Shown: positions 35,063 to 46,930, counted from the first letter of the stretch. The stretch: DNA of 64,000 nt from Isoetes taiwanensis (GCA_021234155.1 JAJEKV010000143.1:60001-124000), one strand, 5' to 3'. The notes: generated from the letters alone by a model not told the origin. Numbers and translations: made by a program.

Positions 35063-35450
35063 CACAAACACATGCAGAGAAAGACAACAACCCTCGGATT
35101 GTTCCAACCAACGAAAATCAACGGCCCATAAAGGGTGCACTCTAGAAATACTATTTAGTACACCTCAACGAATACAACAACGAAATCATAGAAAAACCAT
35201 GTGAAAAAGCGTATAAAAATCTAAAACTAACCCCCTGTTATTGTGCTACATATTGTGGAAGCATGGAGGAGTGTTGTGGTAGCTTCTCCCTCCATTAGGA
35301 CCATGGTTTAGTATAAACAACTTGGAATCATCTACTCACCGTAAAAAATACATATGACCCTTCTGTAAGCAAAATAATTCTATCTTCATCATAAAGCAGA
35401 GAGATAAGGGTAACTATAGGAATATATGTCTACAAGTATAGACTCATCTC

Positions 35451-35641
35451 TGTGGTGGCCGAGTGCTTAGGCCATTGGTCATGGGCTAGACTCAAAACTC
35501 AACACCCACTGTCTCCCACCGGATGAAGGAAAAAAGGAAAGGGCTTTGGAATTCTATGATTATTAAGTACAACATCCATCTATCCTATGGGCCCAAGGGC
35601 ATAAGGCTATAATGTGGGTTCAAATCCCACTTGTCTCCACA
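35451..35641 (+). other. tRNA-Leu(CAA)-like relic with long insertion
   Basis: 5' half tgtggtggccgagtgcttag gcc has the A box, with gactcaa like the CAA anticodon arm near 35500-35507. The 3' half tgtgggttcaaatcccac has the B box and T arm. First seven bases pair with the last (TGTGGTG / TCTCCACA, one mismatch). About 105 bp separate the halves where plant tRNA-Leu(CAA) has a ~12-bp intron. It is either a tRNA pseudogene with an insertion or the head of a tRNA-derived SINE. Confidence 0.4.
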
Positions 35642-35693
35642 TCAACAAAAATATTCGCCCTAAACAATTATGCAAAATGTAGATGAATGTATA

Positions 35694-35722
35694 CTAGTAA
35701 TGGGTGCCCGGCGTTGCCGGGC
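35694..35722 (-). mobile_element. Helitron-like 3' terminus (minus strand)
   Basis: On the minus strand: GCCCGGC-AAC-GCCGGGC (35722-35706), eight bases, then CTAG (35697-35694) and T. Same stem size, same AAC loop and same ttactagtatac end as the terminus at 11637-11664. The body extends to higher coordinates; 35800-35930 contains a duplicated gtttggctttgtatagygaa phrase. No 5' end found. Confidence 0.6.
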
Positions 35723-38584
35723 ATAGGTACGAATGTAAGTTAATGCGGAAGAAAGTAGGTATTGAAAGGTATATGATGTGGTTGAAGTAGGAAGTTGTCA
35801 GAGAGACAATTTGGCTTTGTATAGTGAACTTTGAACTTTAAGTTCACATTTACTACGTAATACCTATTAGAGAGAATGTTTGGCTTTGTATAGCGAACTT
35901 TAAAATTTAAGTTGACATTTATTTTGGCACGACCTCTATAACAAAGTAGTCCTACATAGGTACGACCGAATGACTTGCTACATCAGATATAAAATGTGTG
36001 TTGCAATTTTTGTAATAATGTCCTATGGGTGGGCTCTAGCTACATGTTAAAAGCAAGGATGTGAGTTAAAAGCAAGGATGTTTGTTTAATTTATTTGTTA
36101 GTTGTACGCATAATTATGGCTAAGATTTTATATACAACAGAGTGGAGTTTAGAGACGGTGTATATGCGTATCTTTAAATATGGATAAAAGTTACCGTTAT
36201 ACTTTTTGCTCTAATTGTTGTTATGTAAAACTTTAAGGCAAGTTGCAAGGGTTTGAATTTTGTGTTTAGTTAATGTGGGCATATCAGGTGAATTATGTAT
36301 TTGGTTGTAATATTGATGCTTAAGACTACACATTAAATGCAAAGATGACCTCTAGTTCCAAACATTAAGGTTTCCGTAAATAGCGGATCTATTCACACTT
36401 ACTAATGATGCAAAGCAAAATGAGAAGCATAGCGATAGCAAAATGAGAAATCTATTCACACATTGTTCAGTTATTCTGGAAAGGCTGAGAATCTTTATAT
36501 TGCTGACACCATTGTGCATGCTAAATCATATTTGCTCATAACTGCTTTTAGGTATCGGGCACTTAACAATTTATTATATTGGCAACATCAATAAAAGAAA
36601 TAATGGGATCCGAATAGCCCTGACTTCTCGAAAAGGAAACATAGCTATTTTAAGTCTCAGCTAAGAATCTTATCAAATACAACAAAATTTAACCATGTGA
36701 GACAATGTTTGAGAATGTCTAAATAATCTAGAAGCACAACGTCGCATAACTTTATTGAATAATGGAAGTGATGCGACTTCTTAATGAAACATTGGTAGAC
36801 CTGAAGTTGGCTGCCTATGAAAGAAGCAAAATACAACATCAAAGCTCTACTCAAAGAAAAGAGCTAAACTACAAAGATTAAAAAGAACCCATGGTCTATG
36901 TGTATCCATCTTTTTTGAAGTCGAGAAACATTATTTTACGATACCGATGCTATGCTAGCGAAAATAGACCTAGAACAATACATACCTTATAACATAGCCA
37001 TAGTGGAAGTGTGTTATGTCCATCCGCCGGGAGAAAGAGGCAAAAAGTTAAGCATCCGCAGATGATCAATGGAGATGGATATTCGGAGATGGATATTACA
37101 GGGTCTAGAACATGGGCATATGGGTGGCATGCCTTTTGCTCCAATCTTCACGCGGGTTTTGCATATCTCTGCACGGAATTATAATGTCCACATTTTATGT
37201 TTATTGCATGCATATATAAATCGTGATGGGGATCACAATGGACCATGAAAAGCAATCATAATATTGAAGCCCATGCTTATCTTGAACCTGATAGTAAGAG
37301 ATATATCTACTGCGTCAAAACTACACAGAAATGTCTATAAGCAGTCAATAAATCTAAAACTTCTGGACTGTGGCAGGAGGTAAATGTACATATTTAAAAC
37401 TTTTACACTAAAACAGGAGGCAGATATATTTCTTATTGATTTTTTCATTTTTTCCAATAGTACATTAATAAGGCCTCTGATGCTCTCTTTACTTTGACGG
37501 CTCTAGATCTGGTAATATCTCAAAGTTTATAGTTGGCATTGCATAGAAGCTGCAATTCACATGACATTCTCGAGGGCTCCAAAATAACATGGATGATATG
37601 CGAAATTATAAAAGACATTTGTACTAATATGGCTTTGCATACCTCTAAGATGAACCAAGACTGCATTGAGTTTCCTGGACATGAAATAAGTAATCAACTG
37701 CAGGAAATAAATATGGTTCTATTCTATTTACATGCAAATGCCTTTCCATCAATTTGCATCAGTGGCAGTGGATCTGCTGGGCATTATATATTGGGTCTGC
37801 ACTCAAATCGTAAATAAAGTTAAAACCTCAATGAATCACGTTGTAAATGTCAAATTCTTATCGGTAGGAAAAATGTAATTCAAGCAGCATATAGTTGCCA
37901 ATGGATCTATCCCAAATGGAGATACAGATTCACCTTTTGTAAACACATGCATTTGTTTCAAATGTGTTATTAAATGAGCTTTCCTGAACCTGATCGTAAA
38001 CGTTATGCTCTATAGTTCATCCTGCAAAAACATTTGAATAACAATGTGTTATGTTAGCCTCTGGATATAAGCTCTAGTATTTCCTTCACTGCATTATCCT
38101 TGCACATTAACTTTTGAGAGAGAAATCTATGAAGACACTAAGGAGACTGATAAACTAAGATAAGATCAACTGGAACCTGCATGATGTGGTATCAATCTCT
38201 TGGGAAAAACCAGCTTCATGATGTGATATGATATCAATCTCCTGCATTTTTCCAAGTTAGATAAATTGTTGCCCTGCATAAAATGTTGATCAGAATCGCA
38301 ACTTTGAAAATGCTCGTGATGCAATAGTATTGGAGCTAGCTAAGAGAACATGGACGAAATTCCTACTGGGTTGGAAGGAAGAATTGGTATGAGGTATTGA
38401 CTGCACTTCGATCACAAACTTCCATTTTATTTATCAAGGGCAGCTATATGTGAATGTAGAGCCAACTGAATGCCAATGAGCTAATTGATTAAATGTTAAA
38501 ACTACAAAGGAGATAAGGTAATTAGAACATTCAAACCTAATCATGCATTACCTTTTTAAAAGAACTCAGGAATCAGTTCACACT
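35723..38584. other. No recognised gene
   Basis: AT-rich. It may hold the 3' flank of the minus-strand gene ending at 38585. Short frames at 36657-37144 and 37533-37817 show no motif. Confidence 0.35.
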
Positions 38585-41500
38585 CTATTTTAAAAGCACT
38601 CTGACAGTTTCCTTAGCTTGAGAATAGAATGCAGGATTGGCAATCCTGCTCATAAACCTGAGAGACAATCATGGATTATCAGTTACAAAACCTAGCATGC
38701 TAACACACAAAGTAATACATTTGTGAGAATTTTCAAAGATATTAAGAATTTGTCAGAGATATTAAGGATGCAATGAAAAGCAAGATGCAAAAGCGTGTAA
38801 ACAATACCTCCACTCTCACTGCATGTAAAGATTGGATATGGAATCAGTAGAGGATGATATATAGTTACAGCAAAAATGCAAGTGCAGGCATAGATTTGAT
38901 GGTAAAAAGCAAGACTGCAAGCATGGCTTGATAGAGTGTTCCAGCAGGCTCTCACCTAATTACAGAGGTTGATCCGTCTAAATATGGAGCAAGCTTCTTG
39001 AAGTAATATTCAAAGCTTCTACCTGTACTTACTAAGCCAAACAATCAAGAAAAAATCTTCTACTCTATAGTTGAGAAAAAAAGAAGCTTCAATACAGTCT
39101 GTAGATAATTTAAAAATATGGCAGGTTTAGAAATATGCAAGCAAATACCATGAACCATGAGAACATGCTTAAGTAAAACTCGGTGTTTTCCAATCTCCTT
39201 TGTCATAATATGTGGGGAGAAATCTGCAGTCCATGTGCCATTCTCTATGCAAGTAGATAGAAGTTTTTTTCTAGCTGTCAAGAATCAAGTCTTGTGGCAA
39301 GTCGTGATTTAGAACTGTGGCAAATTGGTCAGGTCCAGGGCAGAGGCCATAGCATCAAAATGCAAGGAATGCTCGAGCTAGAAGTATCTGAAAGAAGATC
39401 GGAGGCATGTAGGACACTGCATAAGAAGTTGAGGATACTACATGAAAAGTGGATTGTCAAAGCCTTGTTAAACTGGATATACAACTCTCTGGTTTTATAT
39501 AGACAAATTGTTACTTTCAAAACTGCATTGTGAATTCCATGTTCCTCTCAAACAACTTCTGGCCATGTGCATATGATCCCTGGAGAAGTTAACAGATCGT
39601 AATCATGTTAATTTCCAGTCTTCAATAAAATATAGGAAGACAATAAAATACATCATATAAAAAGGAAAATAAATGCCTGCAAATGAGGAAACAATGTAAG
39701 ACGGGGGACAATTTGATCATTCCAAGCAAGCTATAGTTACCTGTAATTATTAGGATGCGCATGTTTCATATAATTCAACAGCCAAATTAAGATGCAACAC
39801 CAAAAGAGCGAAGCAAAGGAATGGGAAAAAACATGATAAAAAGATGCGTAACCTATCTCGAACTGGCATGCTTACCATTTGTCTCAACATATCACCCTGT
39901 TCCTCGACTCTAAAACAGTGTCCAATATTTTCCCAAAAGCCCCAATAAACCATGGACATTGAGATCTGAAAACCGTCTGGATCGATGAATATATTCCAGT
40001 ATATGAAGAAGATACAAGGTAAAACTAAGAAAGACAAGACAGAGTGCCTTCCGGCCAAACTCTCCCTCAAGCTCACACACTTTCGATATCCGATAATACC
40101 TGAGATCAAGGCTTATATAAGCCTATGTCTACAAAGTACATATGAAATACATTATCGTTACGCATCTAGTCATCCTAATCATTATATGTCTAATGTTTAA
40201 CATCCCCTTGGATGACTAGATCCCCTTTAAAATTATCCCCTTGAGGATCAAAGATCTGTAAGTTTAAAAAACTTTTCATCCGCTTAAATGCTCGACCAGA
40301 GAGTGGTTTAGTGAAACCATCTGCAAAATTCGATTCTTAGTAGAACAGTGCTTGAATAGAAATATAACCAAGTGTAATTGTTCCCCGATGAAGCAGAGCT
40401 TGATATCTAGATGTTTGATCTGTAAGTGCATCTTGAAGTCTTTTACATGTGATATAGCCCCACTGTTATCCAGAATAGTGTTTCTTTGGTTTGATGTTGA
40501 CACCAAGATCCTCATACAAGTGAATGAGCCACTTAAGTTCCTGTGTGGTATCGGTAAGAGCTTTTAGTTCAGCCTCATTGTACCGACACTTACTGTGCTT
40601 TGGGACTTGGAGCTCCAGGTAATGCACTGTTGCCAAAGAAGGAAATATAACCTGTTAATGACTTTCTATTAATCAGATCGGTGGAGGCGGATCCGAATCG
40701 AGTAGATCTTTAGATGGGGCTTAGAAATTCTGCCATAAAAGAGTCCTTCTTTGTATGTGCCATTGATGTACCTTAACACTTGCTTTGGCCTTCCAATGGG
40801 ATTCCTTGGGATGAGCCATGAATCTAGTTAAAACTCCAACTGCATAGACTAGATCAGGGCGTGTGATAGTGAGATATAAGAGAGCCCCCACTAACTCACT
40901 TTGTATGAAGTGGCATCTGTGTCATTGTCTTGATTGAAATTGAATTTCTGACCTGGATTCCAGGGGAACTGCTGTGGAATTTGAATCTGCCATGTTGAAC
41001 CTGTCTAGGAGTTCTTTAGCATATTTTTGTTGTGTCAAGTAAATTCCTTTTGTTTGTCCGCCATACCTCAAGGCCTAAAACAAGGTGCATCAACCCTAAA
41101 TCTGTAATATCGAAATCTCTGAAAATAGAAGTTTTGTGCGTTGAATAAGATCCATAGCATCACCGTCATGACCGTGTCATCTACATATAAAAGAATGATG
41201 GCAACCTCACAACCATGAAGTTGATAGTAGAGGCTAGGATCAGCCCCTAGACCTGAGGAACCCTAAATTTTCTAGATATCCATTTATCTTGTGGTTCCAG
41301 CAACGGGAGCTTGCTTTAGTCCATAAATGCTTTTGTGGAGTTTGCATACATAATCTGGATGCTCCTTCGACAAAACCTCGAGGCTGCATATACAATTCTT
41401 CCTCAAGATCTCCATTTAAGAATGCTTGACTTGAAATCAAAGTGGTGAACTGGCCAAGAATTTTGGGCAGCCAAAGCAAGAACTGCTCTCAAAGTGTCAA

Positions 41501-44460
41501 GCCTAACAACTGGGGAGAAGACTTCATTGTAGTCAAATCCTTCTTGTTGAGTATAACCTTTGGCAACCAACCTGGCCTTGTATCTCATTTATCGTCCCAT
41601 CCTGCTCTATATTTTGTTCTAAACAGCCATTTTGCCCCAATGATATTATGCCCTGATGGTTTGGAACCAATGTCCAAGTGACTGTTTGTCCATGGCTTCC
41701 AACTCTTCTTCCATTGCCCGAATCCAATGAGAGTGTTTAGCTGCCTGATTGTAGTAGATAGGATCTCGATCATGCAAAACTTTGGTCATGAGAGCAAAAT
41801 CACAGAGGGAAACATCATGAGAAATAGGCTGGTTGGGTGTACTGGAGTTCATCAGCTTCATTTAATTCTAGAATGGTGAGAGGTGGTGGAGTGGAGGTAT
41901 CAATAGGTTCGGTGGATAGTCTAGAGGCTCATACTCAGCATAGGGATTGGAAGAAGTAGGAACAGATGTAGAAGTTGAGGGTAGAACAGGATCTGTAGAG
42001 TCAAAGAATGGCATAGGAATAGGCTGGGGTGAAATGGACTGAGTAGACTGAGATATAGAAGGGGAAACCGATGGAGAATGTTCAGAATGGTCAATATCTT
42101 CAAGGTTAATGATTAGTTTGTCATAATCAACTGGTGTCATAGACTCAGAAAAATCATATTTATCATCTTCACAAAAATGCATGCTTCGAGAAGCAAAGAT
42201 CTTTTGACTAACCGGATCATAACAGCGCCATGCCTTCATATTTGGTGTTGCTCAAGTTCCCATCAGCCATTTTGACAATGGTGGAATTGTGTTGTTGCAG
42301 AGTTGAAAATACACTTTGATTTCCTGCCAAATGTTTAGTAGCCCCTGAATCAATCAGCCAAACCTCCTCTTGATCAAGATGACTGGCTGCAAGTGCCAGA
42401 AACTGTTCTTCAAGGTCTTCCACAGAAATTTGAGAAACTTGAGCACTCATTTCTTCAACTTTACCAGAACTTTTGTCTTTAGATTCAGATGACTTGGATG
42501 AACCATATTTAGCAAGATCTCTTTGCATTTTTCTACACTGGTGTTTCATATGTCCTTTCTTGTTACAATACCAACACGAGAAAGGTTCTCGAGTTGAAGA
42601 AGACTCAGATGACTTGACTGATGGAGAAGAGGTACCTTTTGGTGTTGGAATAATGTGCTTTTCAAGATCGGCAGGACCGCTTAAGTTCTCTCTCCTCTTC
42701 TAAGAGTTGTTGTTGCAGATGTGTAAGATCAACCTTCAGATCATGCTGCAACTTATAGAATTTGACAATGTGTCTATACTCATCCGGCAAACCATTTAGA
42801 GCATAGAGTATCAACCGAGAATCTTTCATCTCCCCACCAGCTGCTCTGTATTCTTCATATAGCATCTTCAATTTCTTGAGATACTCTACCATATTGGCAC
42901 AATCCACAAGCCTGAGTTGGTCTAAATTTGTCTCAACAATCAGCTGCTGTCCTTCTCCTTTAATGACACACTTCTTGTGAAGAAATTGAAAAGCAGACTT
43001 AAAATCAGTGAAGTCTTTTATGTCCATTAAGAGTCTGTACAAATACAGGCTCTGAGATGATTCAATGCATAAAAATCACTCTTCTCCTCTTCTGGAGTTG
43101 TGGGAGACCATTTTGGATCAAGAACGGGACTCAAATCTCTGAGGTTGAGATTTGTCTTGAATGCTTCACGCCAGGTGAAGTAATTTTTCTCATCTAGAAC
43201 AGGGTTTGGAAATATTTCCGGGGTCTTGTGATACAGCCATAATGACGACCAGATCTTGGTCAGGAATGACAGAAATAACTTCAACACTAGATCAACAGAT
43301 CTAGCGCAAATAGAGACAAATCCAACAGAATAGTCGCGAAATCCGACACAGATTTATCAAAACCGAGTAAATCCGGCACAATTCCAGCAAATCCGGCACA
43401 ATTTCAGCAAATCCGGCACAATTCCAGCAGATCCGGCACAATTCCAGCAAATCCGGCACAATTTCAGCAAACTGGCGAAAAAAAAAATTTCAAATCTCAC
43501 CTTCAATCTTTGTAGAATCCTCCAACAGATCGTCCTGATTTTTAATTCATTTAATCAGGGATTGCGCTTCAATCATCTTGCACTCACTTCATTTGGAAAA
43601 TAGCCTCGCTCTGATACCATGAAAACCGTCTGGATCGATGAATATATTCCAGTATATGAAGAAGATACAAGGTAAAACTAAGAAAGACAAGACAGAGTGC
43701 CTTCCGGCCAAACTCTCCCTCAAGCTCACACACTCGATATCCGATAATACCTGAGATCAAGGCTTATATACGCCTATGTCTACAATACATATGAAATACG
43801 TATACTGTTACGTATCTAGTCATCCTAATACGTATATGTCTAATGTTTAACAAGATCTAAGCCTTTGCACTGCAAATTAATGTACGTGCTTAGAATCTCT
43901 TTAAGAGAAGAAGGTGATAATACAATAGGAGATAAGGGAACATGAAATTAAGAAACTAAAAGGCAAAGCTTAGAACTGAGCTTCCTGGTTAGTATTTCGA
44001 TCAACATAATTACATTTACCTATTTCTAAGAGAAAAATGAAACCCCAAACTGAGTTCTACTGAGATTTCGAATCTTACGTAGATAATGCACAAAAACTTT
44101 CTGTAACTCAGCAACTTAAAAATCAAGAAACATTAGGCCTCAAATGAAAATTCCAGAAAGGGGCAAATAGATATATTTTGCTTCTTTTGTCTAAATCCAC
44201 CAAAGCTTAGAACCCAGCAAGAATGATTCCATAAGCACTTAATGAGAATAACAATTTGAGGAAAACAAAAGTCCAGTACCTGAAAAGGGATAAATGAAGA
44301 TCTGGCCGTATCACCTCTCTCTTCTCTTCTCTTCTCTTCTCAGAAATGTCGGTGGAGCTTCCAATAATCGCAAGGCATCACCGCTTGCATGTTTCTTCTG
44401 GTGCTCCAGAGACAAAAAGTAGCACTGTCTGCTTTGACTTCAAATCTCCTTCTGAACATG
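38585..44460 (-). CDS. Unrecognised multi-exon gene interrupted in 5' UTR by Copia
   Basis: Exons are inferred from GT/AG sites. A non-coding first exon ends at 44281 (tttcag|gtactgg). Exon 2 starts at 43869, is split by the Copia element, resumes at 39966 and contains ATG (39959-39957): '[20 protein letters not shown]' to 39876|GTAAGC. A candidate exon at 39579 reads '[16 protein letters not shown]'. Three later exons join in exact phase: 39274-39149 '[18 protein letters not shown]', 39022-38956 '[20 protein letters not shown]', 38657-38585 '[20 protein letters not shown]', then TAG. The last three are strongly supported; the link between the first and last exons is not shown. I do not recognise the family. 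Confidence 0.5.
39967..40202 (-). repeat. Copia 3' LTR
   Basis: Matches 43620-43852 with a few indels (for example 3 bp ttt near 40082) and several substitutions, giving a rough identity in the mid-90s by eye. Confidence 0.95.
43369..43468 (-). repeat. 20-bp tandem repeat in Copia leader
   Basis: Five units of aatccggcacaattycagca between the primer site and gag. Confidence 0.9.
43620..43852 (-). repeat. Copia 5' LTR
   Basis: Flanked inside by the complement of the Met-tRNA primer site (gctctgatacca, 43608-43619) and outside by AGATC. Confidence 0.95.
44315..44342. repeat. (TCTTC)n microsatellite
   Basis: ctcttctcttctcttctctt within the inferred 5' non-coding exon of the minus-strand gene; on the transcript it is a GAAGA-type purine tract. 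Confidence 0.8.
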
Positions 44461-45700
44461 GCCGGATGAGATGAAACGTTAACCCCAAAAACAATAAACA
44501 AAATATTCTCACCTGAACGATTTTAGAAGGTAGCATGACCCAGCTGAGGCCTTCCACCCGTCCTGCATGCTGTCGATGAAGTGTAAACAATAGGATTTCG
44601 ATGTCCTTAGAAGTTTTTGGAAAATCGGAAAAAATTTCAGGCGTCTCAGAAGCCCAAAACCTTACGATTACCCTCCTAAAATAAAATCTAAAAAGTTTTT
44701 CACTTGACGGAAAAACCAAATTTAAACAATAGGATTGGTAGATATAGACAATATTTGGTTCAAAACCAAATGAAGATGTTTTCTCATTTGACTTAAAAGA
44801 TCTTAAGTGCATCATCAAATGTTGGACAACACCAAGTCTAGTCTAATGAGCTAGTTTTTCCCTCCTATGGAGCTCAAATTCATTGTAAAGTTCTTATCTA
44901 AATTTCTGCAAAATCATCTATCTGGATAAATACGGGAGTTTAGAATTTTCCAAGCTTAGACACAGTTAGTTCAATTTTTGCAGGTTCAGAACTAAAATCC
45001 TTTCAACTTTATACGAAACGTCTTCATCGGCACATGGGACAACCAAGACTACCGCGATAAATTTCTTGTAAATATTAGGTATCTTCAGGTTTTTAAATTT
45101 TCATTTTTTTTTTTCCTTCTAGCTCAATTATTGAAGATTCTAGATTTATGGCTTAGATTGGAAGGAGATTTTGAAGGAACTCTGCTCATAACCACCAAGC
45201 AAGCAAAGAGTTTCAAGGGCAACCCACCTTGGTGTTTTAATTGTTAATAGCTTTTAAAATTTCTTGGTGAAAAGAACATCAGGAATGCAAATGTGTATTT
45301 GTTGCAGTCTGAAACTAAGCATTGATCAGGAGCTCACAGGCTATTCTTAGCAAAAACCTTGATGCATAGGCGTAGGCTTTGCCATGCGTTTATGAGTTTG
45401 AGGTTGGGTTCTCATATGAATCAAGAAACAAAACTGCCATGACGATTTGTTTGGTTTTTGTGCACATGTTGGAGTAAATGCAGCAGAGCTCTTAATTTAT
45501 ATAACTGAGGCAGAACCACAGGGACGTATTAAATGTACTGCAGCATATGCCTGGCTTAGTGGTGGTAGTTCAAGTTCTCCGGTAAGATAAGATGTCACCA
45601 AGCACTGAATCTGACACGAGCTTTGCTTTTTCTTTTATATTTCGGTTTAGAGGAAATGTAAGAAAACAATGTTAGTGGGCCATTTCATTCAACCCTTTAA
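44461..45700. other. No recognised gene
   Basis: AT-rich; could include the promoter of the minus-strand gene that starts near 44460. The first half of the dirigent gene is expected upstream of 45701 but I cannot find it here. Confidence 0.4.
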
Positions 45701-46069
45701 GTTAACAGCAAAATTTTGAAAGTCTACAAAACAGTGGGCAGAGCTCAGGGCACTTACATGATCAGTCAGTTGGATTCCAACAGCCTCCTCATGACATTTG
45801 CCGCTGTGTTTAACCCGGATTATCCCTTGAAAGGAACTCTTAGCTTCCATGGCGCAGACCGCATGATCCTTCAGCAGCGAGAAATTTCTGTTGTTGGTGG
45901 TACTGAAGATTTTAGATTTGCTCAGGGTTTTGCTGTTATTGAGACCACCCAGCTTCAGGGTATGAATGTTGTTCTCTTCTTCAACGTTACTTCCGCTTCA
46001 CTAGAACTTGTCGCATGTTATGATTTCTCGTCTAGTATTCAGAAATGTCGCCCCTCTCTAGGTTGTTGA
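45701..46069 (+). pseudogene. Dirigent protein, C-terminal part
   Basis: Dirigent proteins are secreted eight-stranded beta-barrels that steer phenoxy-radical coupling in lignan and terpenoid formation. 'VGRAQGTYMISQLDSNSLLM' and 'FAAVFNPDYPLKGTLSFHGA' then 'REISVVGGTEDFRFAQGFAV' match the family's central and late strands (GRAQG, GSTL, E.pVVGGTG.FR.A.G). The part before GRAQG, with signal peptide, is absent; the frame opens after a TAA at 45698 next to a possible acceptor (gttaacag). The end also departs from the usual YN.YVLHY finish and adds ~25 unrelated residues. So it is a fragment or the last exon of a gene with lost start. Confidence 0.75.
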
Positions 46070-46470
46070 GATTTTTGATCTTTCATTATTATCTGTTAAA
46101 ACTTTATTCAATTTTATTTTTATCTCTCTTATCATTTTATTTTTATCTCTCTTTATCAGTATATTTCCCCCGACTTTCGCCTATCGGTTCAATCTATCTC
46201 ATCCATTTCCACAAAATTTCTTCTAAACTTCGATAGATATAAAAAGTGCTAATGCACTATGGTTCTTGGAAAGACAAGAGTTATATAACCATTGCTTAAC
46301 TTAGTTGCTATTTACTGGATCAAGAGTTATATAACCATCGCTTGCTACTTACAAATACTATCCAGTTAGCATAGTTGCTATTTTTTGGTGCATGGAACGA
46401 CAAGGTAACTGGGTGTGTATTCCCCGAAAGATTCACTTATAACAAAGGGCATATGCCATCTGCATTCAAG
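46070..46470. other. Spacer with short direct repeat
   Basis: agagttatataaccatygct occurs at about 46278 and 46324. Nothing else. Confidence 0.4.
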
Positions 46471-46930
46471 GGGTGGCCGAAAACACCGACCACTTTATTG
46501 GCTCTCGAAACCAAGTTCGCAAACCAATCGGGTTAAGCCCGGGCGAACCAAAAATCGCCGGGCGAACCGCCGGATTCGCCAAGCGAACCCACTGGACGGC
46601 GTGGCGGCAGCGGCCGCGCGCGTCTGCGTGGCGTTCCCTACGGGTTCGCTGGCGGGCCAACCCAACCCCGCTTGTTGCCGGGAAGCGCGCTGTGGGCGTG
46701 GAAGGGCGTGGGGAAGGGCGTAAGGCTACCGGGTTAACAAGGCGAACCCCGTCTGGCGAAGCAAATGGCAGCGGGGGCTGCGAAGTGCGGCGAGGGCGGC
46801 GAGCGGCGGCGTGCTACGGGTTGGCTTGGCGAACCCGGCCAGCGGCCGGGCGATCTGGCTGGCGAGGGTGTGGCGAGGGGGCAGCGGCGTCTTTGTCGGT
46901 GCGTCACCGGATTAAAGTGAGCGTGGCGCA
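46471..46930. repeat. GC-rich palindromic repeat cluster, left
   Basis: Abrupt GC-rich block with many ggcgaacc / ggttcgcc motifs, e.g. ggattcgccaagcgaaccca at 46573-46592 followed by ctggacg. The same phrase pattern, including gcgaacccacttggacg, occurs at 52991-53380. The Arg-rich open frames here are composition artefacts. Confidence 0.65.

Larger units (their letters stand above)
33693..35254. mobile_element. Repeat B element with ~140-bp inverted termini
   Basis: 33693-33834 (aatatgtagcattataacag ... aaccgttgattt) and 35114-35254 are inverted copies: both hold acaggggg, tttttatacgc or tttatacgc, tttttctatgattt, taaatagtatttctagagtg and ccgttgattt. They bound 1.56 kb, the only copy pair in the window with both ends. 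Inside lie a fold-back A arm (34035-34226), a partial B end (34347-34376), an unassigned frame at 34472-34801 and the microsatellite. No clear target duplication. The superfamily is unknown; long termini suggest a Mutator-like or fold-back element. Confidence 0.6.
39967..43852 (-). mobile_element. Ty1/Copia LTR retrotransposon, integrase deleted
   Basis: LTRs 39967-40202 and 43620-43852 (TG...CA on the minus strand, ~235 bp) lie inside perfect 5-bp duplications AGATC (39962-39966, 43853-43857). TGGTATCAGAGC (initiator-Met primer site) adjoins the 5' LTR and AAGGGGA the 3' LTR. Minus-strand order: gag UBN2 region ('[19 protein letters not shown]'), CCHC knuckle ('[11 protein letters not shown]', ~42570), protease ('[12 protein letters not shown]', ~42350), then directly the post-integrase block ('[18 protein letters not shown]'), RT ('[20 protein letters not shown]') and RNase H end ('[15 protein letters not shown]'). 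Integrase core is missing and RT carries frameshifts, so it is not autonomous. Confidence 0.95.

Noticed and set aside
34745-35204. Several overlapping Cys/His/Met-rich open frames on both strands
   Set aside because: They are direct translations of the CACATG microsatellite and occur in every frame.
39294-39533. Plus-strand 79-residue frame ([20 protein letters not shown])
   Set aside because: Opposite to, and overlapping the flank of, the phase-consistent minus-strand exons; no motif.
43369-43468. Regular repeats considered as a CRISPR array
   Set aside because: Contiguous 20-bp tandem units with no spacers, inside a plant retrotransposon leader.
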